From: Plicaturopsis crispa FD-325 SS-3
Lineage: Eukaryota; Basidiomycota; Agaricomycetes; Amylocorticiales; Amylocorticiaceae
Length of the DNA: 64,000 bases
Assembly: GCA_000827205.1 (NCBI GenBank)
Contig: KN832563.1
Location: 344,268-408,267 of the forward strand
Reading direction: 5' to 3'
In this document: positions 10,623-22,628 of the stretch, one piece after another
Layout: each line of letters starts with the position of its first letter
Position numbering within the stretch: position 1 is the first letter of the stretch
Notes under the pieces: model-generated
Told to the model about the DNA's origin: nothing
Seen by the model: only the letters and a program-made list of their open reading frames with translations
Databases searched by the model: none
Position numbers and translations under genes: made by a program

Positions 10623-13600
10623 TCACGCCCTCGAAACTACATCGGCTCCCGCTCGACGCAGCCCATTTGCAGTGAGAGCATCCAAGTCATCGATTCGTTT
10701 CAGCTCGTTCCGTAACTCTTGAGACAGGCGTTTCCCGCACATCGAATTCTGCGGGAACCACCGTAAAATCGCTAGACCTTCCAGTTTCCTCACACGGGAC
10801 AACATTACGTACATTCCCTGTAACGAGCGAGCGCTGCAAATGTCCACGATGGCTACTTTCATCGAACGGCCCTGACTCTTATAGTCGGTGAAGCAATACC
10901 CGGGTAAAAGCGGCATATGTGTCCTCCAGTACGTCCGCGAGCCACCTCCGTACCGTTTTTTTCTCTTTAACGTGAACTTAGAGCGGACCGGAAATATGGG
11001 AACAACGTCCTCCTCCAGGTCTTCCGCAAATTTTCCGGAACCTTCTACGCGGACATATACAACCATTGCACGCCTGTGACCCTGATCATCGTTTTCGTAG
11101 TCGATTCCGACGACGACACCTTCGGAACCATTCACAATACCTTTACTGAAGGCTAGATTCTTCGTCACCATAACCTTCATCCCTATGAATAATGGCAACT
11201 TCCCGAGATTACCTTCGCTTTTTGACGAAGGTTGCGCCCGTAGAAATGCTTGTTCCCAACGCCGGACAGGAGCTCCCAGGTATGTGTCGTATGAATAATA
11301 AAACTCCACAGACTGATTTAGACGCTTAGCATGTTTTGTAGCCTTCTTCAAGTTAACTGCATCTCTGAGAGCCTTTGTCCCGACGATAATGGGCGCGTCT
11401 CGAAATTTTGTACGGTTTGCGGGATCGACCTTGATGAGGTAGTCAAGATCACGCTCCCTCATCATCTCCACGTCAGATATCGATTCCATTGGCTGTCGCG
11501 CGTACGCACCCCTCGCAGTGCATTGACCGATGCGAACGCGAGTCAAGAAATCTGCATAGCGAGTATCTCCACTCTGGCGATGGTTCTTCTTCAATTTCAC
11601 TACCACATCTACCTGTCTCCACAGACAAGCTCCTTCCATCGCTTTCACACCTCTGGCATTACGACTTTCGACATATGACGGACAATCGACCAAATCTCGC
11701 GAAAACAAGGACTTCTCACCGGGCGGTTCAAGCTGGCCAAAGTCTCCTGTAAATATAACATTTATTCCTCCGAAATTCGTGGTCGCCGCCTGACAATCGT
11801 CTCCTTTAGCCTCTCTCAAACGATCCGAGATTTTGCTCAGGAAATTAGCGCCGATCATGGACACTTCGTCAATAATCAGGTATCTTACCCCGGTCCAAAG
11901 AGCACGGAGGTCTGCAAAATTCGTCTTCTTTGCACGTGAAAGCATGGCTAATGAGTGAATAGTATAACCTCCGATCAACAGCGCCGCGCACCCCGTCGGG
12001 GCACTTAGCATCAGCTCCTTTTTACGGTCCAGTTTTTCGAATAACAGGACAATACTCTTTATAACGTGTGACTTTCCGGTACCACCGACTCCAGCAATGT
12101 ACATCAGGAGTTGACTAGTCCCGTGCGACATGTGCGACGCAACAATACGGAATGCCCGCAACTGCTCTTCGTTGTCTGCCAGGTTCATCTCTTCTATTAC
12201 TTCGCTCATTGCCTGTCTAACTGTCTCGTCGACAGGCTCGGTGGAGACCCTCTCTTGACACGACGTGTCTGTGACAGCGTCAATTGACGTCAACTTCACT
12301 TCGGGCTCCCTTTCTCTATTCACGTTGTGCGTCTCGCCGGGCTCATTGCCAGTGGGCAATTGAAAGGCAGGGCGTCTAATCTTAGCTAGGTTTTCCATGA
12401 TTACCGCGTGTAATCTCACACGCGCTGCGATCGTATGGTCAATCTCCTCCGCGCCGTCCGCGTCACGGAAGCACGCATGCTCCTCATACTCATTCGGAAC
12501 TTCTTCACAATTGTCGAGAGACTCCCTACAAGTTACACCCACCAAATTATCTAGTAAGTTTGACGCAACATCATCCACTACAGCTGCGGATAGAGTCTCA
12601 TCATCGTCTTCCATTCCGTCGCAGTCATCTTGGTCGCCACTACGTTCTTCCCTTCCCGCGTACTCCTCCAGGAAATAGTCGGTCCCCAAGGACACGTTCC
12701 CGGTCATATAACCTCTACCAGCAACGTCCCGCGCATCTCTACATTCTGAGAGAACGTTCATATTGCGTATCACACGCTTGTGGCGTTCTGTTAATAACGG
12801 TTCATACGACTTGTACGCTTCAAGCCAACCTTGACCTCCGTGTCTGAGGTCACGCGGATGTCTCCACGGTTTGAACAAAGTTAACATGGCCCTAGCCCAC
12901 CGACAGCGTTCGCTGTCGTCGCGGTCAGGTCGTGGTAACGTGTTCCCAAGTATTACGGGAATTCGAAAATCTTGTACGTTTCTTACTTTCATGCGATGCG
13001 TCAAATACTGAGGATGTAAAGGAGAAGACAACCTCCCCAGGAAACGTTGCTCAGTCCCCTCAAAAACGTCTTCGACTTCTTGACACTCCGCCTTAGGTAT
13101 GACAATCTTATACACTGCACCGACAAAATCATACAAACACATGGATTCCATTTGCAGATCATTCGTGCGATAGATGTAATCGTACTGCTGATTCGTCGCC
13201 GAAATGGACCCACAGCCGAGGGTCAGCACCATGTCGTCCAATATCTCTTCCTCAAGAGCGTCTACTACCTGTCCGTCCGCTTCAGATCGCCTGTCCTCAT
13301 CTTCCCATCCCTCATCCTCGCCTTCACCCACGGAACTGTCGTAGTCGCAACTATCACTCCCGATACTTTTCACTGAATGAAATCTACACATCGACACCGT
13401 AGACCTCGACGTCCTTTCGTCGACAACCGCGACCGAGTTAATGTCGTTTCGCTCGGCACTCGTAACCAGGTTTGTCGCATATGTGAAGCCTTCCTCGTCT
13501 TCGTACCCGTCTTCACTGATATCGATGTCGACGTTTCGGGTAGCACTCGAATTGCTCCTATCCAAGGGGCCGCTACCCAAATCGTCTATCGTCCGTGATC

Positions 13601-16600
13601 GGCGCTCGTATTGACCAGCTTTTTCTACGTCGTAAACTGCGTCCGACGGTTTCAACGAAGAAAGGGTGCGTTCAGTGGGGTTTTCATCGTTAATTTGTTC
13701 CTCATCGTTCTCAGACAGATTATGCGATAGTGTCTCCTCATTGTCCGGTAATCCGTTTCTCTCGCCAAAAACTCTGTCCATCAAGTTCAGAAACGCGGTC
13801 CAGTGGAGCACAACGAATTTTCCGGAAGTGTAATGATCACCTCCTCCTACAATGTAGCTCATTACCTGCTGATGTGAGATCTCCATTCGACCCATCATGC
13901 TATTGACCATCGTCACTAATACCTTATTGCTGCTCAGAGCAGGTTCCGTTGCATCTCCCTCCCCTCCCGGCTTTAATCGTTGTATTGCGCACTGTACAGC
14001 GGCTAACCCAACGTGAGTAGGAAGCGACGGTTTCGTGATATAATCGGTAACGTAATACAACAGCGCTTTCGCGGCTTCACCGGAACCGATGAATTTCAAG
14101 TCGACGTTGCACTGCAGGAGAAAAATAATGGCGTCGTTATATGATGCTACTCTTGGGTGGAGTCTTCGTAACACGATTGAAGAAGTATCGGGATCTAAGT
14201 GAGTCTCTCCTACAGTGGCGCCATTCATTCTCATGCGACATCTCATATCCTGCTCTCCGGGGGTCTGAGGAGGTGTCTTCACATATTTCCAGCACGTCCC
14301 ATTGTGTACGTGCCAGTTATACGTCTCGACAAGTCTGTTGACACGTGCCGTGTACTCCAGCTCAAATTGCTCAGGCGAATACTGGTCTAGGAGAGGAACA
14401 CCGATCGTGCCAGGATGCGGGTCGTCTTCAGCTCTTCCTCTTTCCGGCATCGGCAAAGGTACACCGTCTTGTTCCACTACAGGTGATGTTGTACCAAGTA
14501 ACTCACATTTCACAACGCTTTCTAGCCATTCGAACATAGCGCTCTTGTATTCCTCGGAGGCCTCCATTCTATCTCTCAGAATTTGTGGCGACGGATGCCC
14601 GTCTAACCAAACTAACATGTGCAAATGCAGAGTTCCTTTGCCTTGTGCCTCCACCGTACCAAAATACCCTGTGCACTTCCCTAGGAGACCCGACTCCCCT
14701 CTCCCATACCGCAACACGATTTCGATGAACTTCGTCACCATAATGTCGAAAAATATCGCACACGAAGAAGGATTGTCTGCGACAAGGACTCTTCTTTTCC
14801 ACTCATCGAGGTCTTCGCCTCGCAAAGTGTCTTGGACATCTATATCCTCTCCCGACAACAATCGGACGATCGGGTTATTCACGTCGGATGGGTTTAATGT
14901 AATGAACAAAGTAGCTGTCCCAAGATAGTTCATCATCGCGCGGATCTCGTTGCGGAGCTTTACTTTATACCCCGCCGTTCCAGGTAAGTCGCGCCCTACC
15001 AGGCCGACTTTGCTTAGTAAATTCATAATGTGCTTTTCTCCAGGAAATTTTGGTTGATACAGAGGATCACTCTTCAGCCGATCCTGTAGCCTGTCAAGTT
15101 CTGCCATATCTACCTTAAGCAAGTCCTTGACAACAGTGTCGTGACTTCCCTTTTTTACCTTGAACTGAACATTGTCGAAAACAGCCTTCTTTTGGAGAAT
15201 ATTGAAATACACAAACGCGAAGTCGGGATCTTTTTCGAAGTCGCCTTCTACTTTCACCATATACGCAAGTTGCTCCTCCAACGAAAGCTGTATCTTCCGG
15301 CGACAATCGAAGAACCCTCCTATACCCCAAGGATCCAGGTGAGGGAATAACCAGCTTAGTAACTTTGGATTGCTAAAATCCGGAACAAGCTTGTTACCCG
15401 CCGTCGATTGAACAAAACGATGCCCCTCCAAACAGTGACCAAGCGCTCTCATTTTCATCTGCGCGTAGCTAACGGGCGTATTGTCTCCAGAGGTAAAGCC
15501 GACATTTTCCATGAGAAAGTCGTCCTTGCCGCCGGGTCCAACATTCACATCGTTTCTCCCAGAATAGTCCGCAGTCGCTCCCTCTAACCCGTCGCTGTGG
15601 GTAATACTCCCTATTTCCATTGAGCAGGGCACTCCATCATCACCGCCGTAACCGTCTGCAAAAATCGCGTTGAAGTTAGATTCGCTAAACCCGCCGAAAT
15701 CGCCTTCCACTCGGTAATTCGGATTGAACTCCAACAAAAAATTTATCATTGTTAAAATCCGGCTTTTTCTTACCAGTACTGGCTGTAACTTCCGCATATT
15801 TTCCTTGCTAGGCTTATGCGCGCCCACGAAGACTGCACATATCGTGTCAGCAACCACCGATGGAGATGGAGGTAGCATTTCATTGAGCTTGGTAACCTCC
15901 TGTGGCATGACCATGACATTACCTCTCACAAATTTCTGTTCTTCTTCAGTACTATGGCCACCGTAGTAGGGACGGCCTTTCGAGGTGGGTAACTTCGACA
16001 TACGCAAGCAAATACGACTGCTCCGCGCGCGAGAAATCATCCGTCTATCGAAAATTGTGGACGACTCGAACGCTTCTTTCACAGGCACGGGTAGGCTCTC
16101 TTTACCGTAATAGAGCCAGTTCGCTAACGCGTATTTTGGCATTTTATGACAGTCCACAACCGATACACGACACTCGTTACAGATGTTCATCGAGTCCACC
16201 GCGTTGACATTTGTCAAGCCTTTTGGGTGCAATATCGCCCTCTTATAGGCCTCGAAGTTGTACGTCCTGGGAAGAGCTAATATGGGCAATTCATCATTGC
16301 GCAAAACAGCTAAGCAAGAGTCGGAAGGTTTCACCAACACTACGTCCGTTCCAACGGTTCGACGACCACAAACAGCACATACAATTCTACGCAGGTTTGC
16401 GCTGGTCATCGTCGCTTGCCACTCACGAATGATCCCCCGCTTTACTTCCATGTCTACGATCCGTAAGTGCTCCGTACCTACGTCCTTTCCGGTATCGTCT
16501 CCTGAAATAACATACTCCGTGCAGTCTCGCTCCTCGGCGAGGCGTCTATGCATTGGCGCCCGTCGGACGTATACCGGTACCAACTGCTGCACCATTCGCG

Positions 16601-17493
16601 GTAATACATCCACACGAGGTTTCTTCAACAATTTGAACGCGTAGACATAGCGGCGGCATTGTCCTTGAAGGGAACACTCATGTTGCGTCAAGAGCTTCTT
16701 CAACGTGTCCTTGTTGTTGTAAGACGGCTCCAGTTTCACGCCGTGCTCTCTACATAACGTTTTCAATTCCGCGTGCAGAAAACAAGCGAATGATTTCACA
16801 ATCGTGGATACGGCATCGGCAAACATCAGATATTCAGAAGACGCAATGTCAAACGGACAAGCAGTAAGATCGTGGTAGACGCCGATAAAACCATAAAACG
16901 TGTTCAGACGAAGGAGAGGAATGCCGTGAAGACACGCTGAAGCCAAACCCTCTACAGGTCACGACGCAGTAGGGCGACAATACCGACATCGGTAAGGACC
17001 GTGTAAAAAATGGCGAAACAATAATGAGCATGACAATCGCAACACTTGAGTCAATTCGAAGGTACCTACCATCTTTTCTGTCGTCTTCAGCTCCATCCCC
17101 AGCCTCTGCGCACCGGTTTCGTTGTCCAGTCAAGTGACTAAATCGGAAAAACTGAGACGGCGCACCATTGAAATTATTGTCATTGACCGTTGGGTTCTTA
17201 TCCTGCCTCATCGAACGGTCGAGGTTAACTTGGAATGATGAAAACATGCCTGTCGAGAAATCGCCATCGTTCGTTGTCGATAAGGCGGGTTCAGGACACG
17301 GAACTTGGTTGAACGTTGAGTCGATATCCCTCCCCGACGAGCGATCGGAGTTGATCTGGAACGACGAAAATGTGCCAGTCGACAGGCCGACGCCCTCCGG
17401 GAAAGAGGGGTCCAAGTTGAACGAAATATCGCCTGTCCGACTGATACCCGGAGCCGCCGCACCGTCAAACTTGGCCTGGAATGTGGAAAACAT
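10623..17493 (-). mobile_element. Helitron (rolling-circle DNA transposon), termini not located
   Basis: The span given is the coding part only. A single minus-strand gene encodes a fused HUH replication initiator and Pif1-like helicase, the hallmark of autonomous Helitrons. Because the gene runs on the minus strand, the 5'-TC end should lie above 17493 and the 3' hairpin plus CTRR end below 10623. Neither was identified, so cargo limits are unknown. The coding frame is open for its whole length, so the copy is either active or recently so. Confidence 0.85.
10623..17493 (-). CDS. Helitron Rep/helicase (RepHel), two exons, about 2250 residues
   Basis: Exon 1 (17493-17070) starts at an ATG and carries three related motifs: FSTFQAKFD, TGTFSSFQINSDRSS and TGMFSSFQVNLDRSM. 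A 118-nt intron (16952-17069) joins in phase to a long exon whose own frame has no ATG at its head, which supports the splice. Next come a DUF6570-like region (MPKYALANWLYYGKESLPVP), a Helitron-like N domain with ATLFITLNPSDVNNP, the HUH motif GTLHLHMLVWL (about residue 917), and the paired tyrosines in YYVTDYITKPS (about 1110). A long acidic linker follows. The Pif1 helicase has Walker A GVGGTGKS (about 1763), Walker B IIDEVSM, TGDFGQLEPP and the C-terminal YVMLSRVRKLEGL. Role: nicking and unwinding for rolling-circle transposition. All key residues are present. Confidence 0.93.
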
Positions 17494-18522
17494 GAAATAG
17501 ACACTTAGGAGCAATACACCGACCCATGGCTGTTATACTTCCAAAATTCCCACGCGTCCGTGCGAACTGCAAAAACTTTTGGGAGTCGGAACGATATCGT
17601 GCCACCAAATGGCGACTTCTTTCCGTAACGAGTCTTGAAACTCCCCTGTCCGTTCATCTGACTTCGCATCCCACCCTCGCAGACGGTAAACGGTACCCAG
17701 CCAGAAAAGCGACTTCTCCGTAGCTTGGTTAGGTATTCTATCTCGATATACGGATGGACTCGCTGACGTTTCAACCTAGGCCACTTTTACTTGGAACTCC
17801 GTGTCCTGCAAAGCCCGACGTTTTCGTGCATACGCACGGTATCATCTGACCGTGCAGGGACACGACAAGTTTTCGTACTGTTCACCTGACACACCAACGT
17901 AACCCTTGGCATCGTCCTTCTCAGTGAGTCGTACTGCTACTCTTCCTCGACGTGCTCTGTAGATTACTCACGCGTGACGGCGGGCCACCGTCTACCTACA
18001 GTCACGAGTCGCTGGAAGCCATTTAGTCAGTCACGATGTCTCTGATCAACCGAAACAGACCGGCTCATTGTCTATTAGAAATCAACCTCATGATCCCCCC
18101 TTACCGCATGACACAGTCATCTGCCATCAGGTCCTTCGCCACAGCATCCTCAACTTCACCGTCCACGTCGGGCACACAAGAACATGCTTTGAAACTTCTT
18201 CACAATGTCACGGGTGCACTGTCAAGAGGTGCGGACCCGTTAGTATTAGACGCCGACCGATTGTTGTGTCGGTCCCGTGCGTTCATCCGAATACGACCGT
18301 GGACCGCGCACTATCTTTCTACAAACCTTACACCGACGGCCGCATTATGCGGCTCGCCCAACACGGGGCGGCCGACGTACCGTGATCTGCTTGACGCTGT
18401 CCATCTACCAAGACGAGAACACCTGCAAGGAATCTTCCTAGATAAGTCAACAATATCAACGCTATTTAAGATGATAGGTCGTCATACTACCTTTCCTGAC
18501 ACCCTGGTACATTTCTAAACAG
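17494..18522. other. Spacer between the Helitron gene and the divergent RNR2 gene
   Basis: The two genes point away from each other across about 1 kb. Open frames on both strands here lack recognisable domains. Part of the interval may hold further Helitron 5' exons, since an acceptor-like ttccag sits just inside exon 1, or RNR2 5' exons, since ctaaacag precedes its ATG. Confidence 0.4.
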
Positions 18523-19795
18523 ATGGGCCTCGTCACCATGGACGACCCTATTCTTTCCCCGAGCGAAGCACGTTTCGTTATCTTCCCTATCAGATATGAA
18601 GAGGTAAGGATTCGTACACTGCTACAAACCGTCTTTCGCTAAACGGCTCAGATATGGTCTCTGTACAAAAAGGCCCAGGCGTCATTCTGGACTGCCGAAG
18701 AAGTGGATCTCTCGAAGGACATAGTGGACTGGCGAACGAAATTGTCAGGCGACGAGCGAAAATTCGTGCTCCATATACTCGCTTTCTTTGCCAGTTCCGA
18801 TGGCATTGTAAATGAGAACCTGGTCGCTCGTTTCTCCACTGAAGTCCAGATACCGGAGGCCCGTTGCTTTTACGGGTTCCAAATCATGATGTACGTCCTC
18901 TGTAATGTATGAAAGGTAACCTAACGGGCGAATCACTTCCAGGGAGAACGTCCACTCTGAAACTTACTCCCTTTTACTCAATGCTTTCGTAGGGGACGGA
19001 CCCGTCCTCGACCGCCTCCTTCATTCCGACTCTACTGCACCTTATATTCGGGCAAAAGCCGACTGGTGCTTACGCTGGATCACGGATCGCGTCAACTCTT
19101 TTCCTGTCCGACTAGTTGCTTTCGCCGCCGTCGAAGGCATTTTTTTCTCGTCGTCCTTCGCCGGCATATTTTGGCTACGAAAGCGAGGGCTTCTGCCAGG
19201 CGTCGGATTTTCCAACGAATTAATATCACGCGACGAGGGTCTTCACACCGAATTCGCTTGCCTCCTACATTCGCTTTTATTGAAGAAGGCCGAGAAGACA
19301 ACTATCCGTACAATCATTCGCGAAGCAGTGCAACTGGAGAAGAAATTTAGCGAAGGTACCCTTACTACACTTCTCAAGCAGTCGAGTTCTGCAATACTCA
19401 TGCACTCGTCTAGATGCGCTACAAGCACCCCTCATAGGCATGAATGCCAACCTCATGAGCTCATACATTGAATTCGTAGCAGATCGACTGCTCCAGATGC
19501 TAGGATTGGACGCTGAATTCAACGCCACGAATCCGGTACGCTTACTATTTCTATTATCTCTATCTAACCAACCCAGTGAATAGTTTCCGTTCATGGAGCT
19601 CATTTCCATGGACGGAAAAACAAATTTCTTCGAGAGAAGGGTTTCGGATTACAAGGTCGCCGCCGTCAACGTAGGGCCCACCCGAACAGACGCAACAACG
19701 AATAGACTATTGTGAGCCAGGACTTGTTACCCACACGCGACATCACTTACGCCGCTGCTGTTCTTCGTTATAGTTCTACCGCGGAAGATTTCTAA
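18523..19795 (+). CDS. RNR2: Ribonucleotide reductase small subunit (R2) paralogue, complete
   Basis: Six exons (18523-18603, 18652-18890, 18943-19355, 19414-19535, 19584-19711, 19774-19795) sum to 1005 nt and give 334 residues. R2 makes the diferric-tyrosyl radical that lets the R1 subunit reduce ribonucleotides. The class Ia signature is complete: iron ligands in [48 protein letters not shown] and [10 protein letters not shown], with the radical tyrosine in HSETYSL. The C-terminal R1-binding tail is restored only by splicing a 22-nt last exon, giving NRLFSTAEDF; reading through the donor ends early. Fungal R2 proteins are usually near 400 residues, so the N-terminus is short. This may be a true feature of the paralogue, or upstream exons may be missed. 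The many introns argue against recent viral or bacterial origin. Confidence 0.92.
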
Positions 19796-20510
19796 CCGAT
19801 TTGAGGCAGGTGGGCCTTATTCATTCGTAACTACAAGCACTGACTTCTCGGGAAAGGGCATCAGACAACTATGCAGCACGTTTCTACGCTGAACTACATT
19901 TCCGTACCGCAGTACCAAAATATATCACGTTCTCGACTCATTTGCATTGTTCTATCAGATCCCACCTCTTGAGCCCGGACCAGCGTCTGCCTTTCGAAAC
20001 ACCTGTACCTAAAACCACTAACGTCCCACAATTCAAGCCGCCGTGTCCGAACGAGTTATCTGGTTACTGCTCTGCGGCGAATCCTGCTTTTATATCCGTC
20101 GATCTGAAACCGAACGAAATGGATTAGGATACGGTGCACCGAGAGGAAGTACAGATAATATAAGCGTCGGCAAGATAAACAACAGTAACCCTCGATCTGG
20201 TCTGTTTGTGTCGTAACGAAAGACAGTTCATTCGGCCTCTTGGGCTCGGATATTCTTGTCCATCCCAGTCAGCTTTCTTCCCGCGGTCGAAAGGGCCTAT
20301 TTCGTGCCTCCGGGAAGCTTCCGCTGTTGTTCAGATTCCACAGCGCTTCGATCGTGACCCAGGACACTCCCGCTCCCTTCGAATATGCACCACGAAAGAA
20401 CGCTACGAAGACACTAACTACGACGTCTTCTACTGGGAAACAGGTTCCAGGCAATTGGTCACTTCTTGCTGCCTGCCTTTAACTCGACCACTGTCCTTCA
20501 AGCGCTCGTG

Positions 20511-20612
20511 CGTTAGCGCCCTGCCTTTTCCTCACTCCAATCAAACTACGAGCGCATCACGCGTTAGCGCCCTGCCTTTTCCTCGCACCAATCAAACTGT
20601 GAGCGCATCACG
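20511..20612. repeat. Two-copy tandem repeat, 51-bp period
   Basis: CGTTAGCGCCCTGCC begins at 20511 and again at 20562. The two 51-bp units differ at only a few positions, for example CTCACTCC against CTCGCACC. The period is a multiple of three, and the forward open frame across it reads VSALPFP...NQT..SASR twice. Confidence 0.85.
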
Positions 20613-20993
20613 CTTCTACTTTAAGTCCTCAAATAACATTAAAACTTTTGACTTCGCCAACCCGAGTCCCCGAGGCTCTCATCTCGGTGTGGTAGGTTCC
20701 GACGGTCGATCGACACCTTCATTAAACACGTACCCGTCGAAGATGCATCCACCTGTTTTTTTAGACCGTTCAAAAGTCGACGGATTGACCCCACCACAAC
20801 ACCTTCCGCTCCCGTCCCGCCTCGTACAACTGAAAGTCATCTGCTTCCATAGGCTGCTATGTACTCCGATACATGCGTATCACCGGATAAAGTGGTAAGC
20901 AGCCTAACGTGACGTCCCATCTGATAAGCGCCGTCGTTAACCATTCATATAGATATATGTACCACGATCTTGGATCATGGAGAAAAATTTCAG

Positions 20994-21083
20994 TTTGCCA
21001 GTATTTCACCAAGGTCTATATCCCAGTGATGTGCATCCCAGTACATATCCATGGAACACAGTCCATGGTGAAATACTGGCAAA
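20994..21083. repeat. 18-bp perfect inverted repeat with 54-nt spacer
   Basis: The left arm TTTGCCAGTATTTCACCA (20994-21011) and the right arm TGGTGAAATACTGGCAAA (21066-21083) are exact reverse complements. The spacer contains a short direct repeat around CCCAGT(G/A)..ATG/CAT. It could fold as a hairpin in RNA or single-stranded DNA, or mark the ends of a very small non-autonomous element. No matching flanking target duplication was evident. Confidence 0.85.
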
Positions 21084-21248
21084 ATCGACAAGTGCTACTT
21101 GCACATACATGAAGTACGTCATGTCTGCACCATGCCAAACACACGTGGTGTGCTCAGGGTAATTTATGTCACCAGCAATTAATACATCCAACAAGAGGGT
21201 ATAAAACGCCGCTACAAGCCTGGGCAACGACACCGATCTTCCCCCGCA

Positions 21249-22628
21249 ATGTCTTCCTACCCGCACAACCATTGGTTACAACCGCAGTTTGAAGTCGACT
21301 TTGTAGGGGTCGACGCCAGCCAGTTCTTCCGAACTGTACACGGTATGACACTGAACACCATAAATACTAGGTCAGTATATCATCACAGACTCCTTATAGT
21401 GTGTATACAAGACTGACATCTACAGGTATATGATCCCCGTCGACGAGGATGCAATACGCGTGGGTTCTTGGTATTATTTTAACCAAATCCAAACACTGAA
21501 ATTCATTCGAAGCGCTCGTTCTTGCTCAATGTCATGGTGTACTTCATGTTCGATTGCAAAAACTATATTGGGCCGGTTGACGAGATTTTGAGGTCGAGCA
21601 TCAATGACCCGGGCCGCCTACGGAATATCCTTGACCTGGGCACCGGTGGCGGACAGTGGTGAGTACCCTGAGTGTTGTCACAATGATGGTAGATGTGTAC
21701 CACATATCATTAGGGCAATTAGCATGGCCGATAAATTTCCTCGAGTCGAGGTCACTGGTGTCGACCTTGCCCCCATCCAACCCAGGTGAGCTTTTTTCGA
21801 TAACGTATCTGGATTCAACTGATTGGTCTTCAGGCTTGTTCCACCCAACTGCACGTACGAAAGCTACTGTCTCTTTTCGTACCGGTGTACGCGTCTAACA
21901 GATTGATCACAGGTTCGATGTATGTGATTTAGATGTGCCGTCGCTACCGTACCCAGATTGCACTTATGACTTTATCCATGCCCGATCGATGCACACTGGA
22001 GTGAGTTCCTTTCAGCTTATTCAAAGTCTTCAGTCGGTGACCCACGCATGATCGACCACATTATAGATTAGTAATTACCCTAGGCTCCTTAAAGAGATTG
22101 GTCGACTGCTACGACCAGGTGGCATGGTCCTCCTAATCGAGCCTGACCTCGAGCCCATGGCCGACGGAAGAATGGCCTCTGAGATAGAAGGATTCTCTGG
22201 CCTGTCAGGGTGGTTCGCCCTTTGGGAAGCCTACCACTACTGCTTGCATCGGCGGGGCATCGACGTCACCGTCCCTCAAAGCCTTCGAGAACTATTGGAG
22301 ACAGCTGGTGAATTCGAAAATATCTCTGTCAGGGTTGGCAGTGTCCCGATTGGCTTTTGGCCAAGAGGTATGTTACCAGTTTCACCGATTAAATAACTTT
22401 TAACGAAAGACCCACAATACTCTCACAGACCCCCTGCATCTCGCTATTGGTGAAATATCTTGGATGTATTTCGACTCTCTTCTCCCCTCTATGTTGCCCA
22501 TCCTAGTCGACTCTGGTTACCCCGAGGGCCACGCAAAGGTCTTAATTCAGAGCGCTCAGCAGGACCTGTACTACCCTATCGTCCATACCTCCACCCGTCT
22601 TCACATCGCATGGGCCTTTAAAAAGTAG
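21249..22628 (+). CDS. LaeA-like SAM-dependent methyltransferase
   Basis: Eight exons join in consistent phase from the ATG at 21249 to the TAG at 22626. The family start MTLNTINTR...YMIPVDEDAIR is followed by NYIGPVDEILRSSINDPGR. SAM-binding motif I is ILDLGTGGGQWAISMADKFP, then VEVTGVDLAPIQPR, FDVCDLDVPSLPYPDCTYDF, IHARSMHTG and RLLKEIGRLLRPGGMVLLIE. The C-terminal half ends AWAFKK. It is a class I methyltransferase of the fungal type annotated as methyltransferase domain 25 / LaeA-like. In other fungi such proteins regulate secondary metabolism and development, but many paralogues have no known substrate. No metabolite cluster is visible around it. The frame is complete. Confidence 0.88.

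Larger units (their letters stand above)
19796..21248. other. Long spacer with repeats, upstream of the methyltransferase
   Basis: An open frame at 20206-20898 (+) contains a 51-bp tandem duplication but no recognisable domain, and its composition (Ser/Pro/Arg) is not convincing. The interval also holds the 18-bp inverted repeat at 20994-21083. I see no supportable gene. Confidence 0.45.

Noticed and set aside
18036-18518. Forward open frame before RNR2 as an independent gene or N-terminal exon
   Set aside because: No recognisable motif, composition not protein-like, and no clear donor to join it to the R2 ATG.
18523-19713. RNR2 ending at the TGA after RLL
   Set aside because: A good gtgagc donor overlaps that point, and splicing restores the family's C-terminal R1-binding peptide in phase.
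18523-19795. Viral or bacterial origin of the R2 gene
   Set aside because: Five spliceosomal introns and fungal-type sequence argue for a fungal paralogue; nothing viral was seen nearby.
20206-20898. 230-codon forward frame as a gene
   Set aside because: It has a Ser/Arg/Pro-biased composition, a tandem duplication and no domain or splice support.
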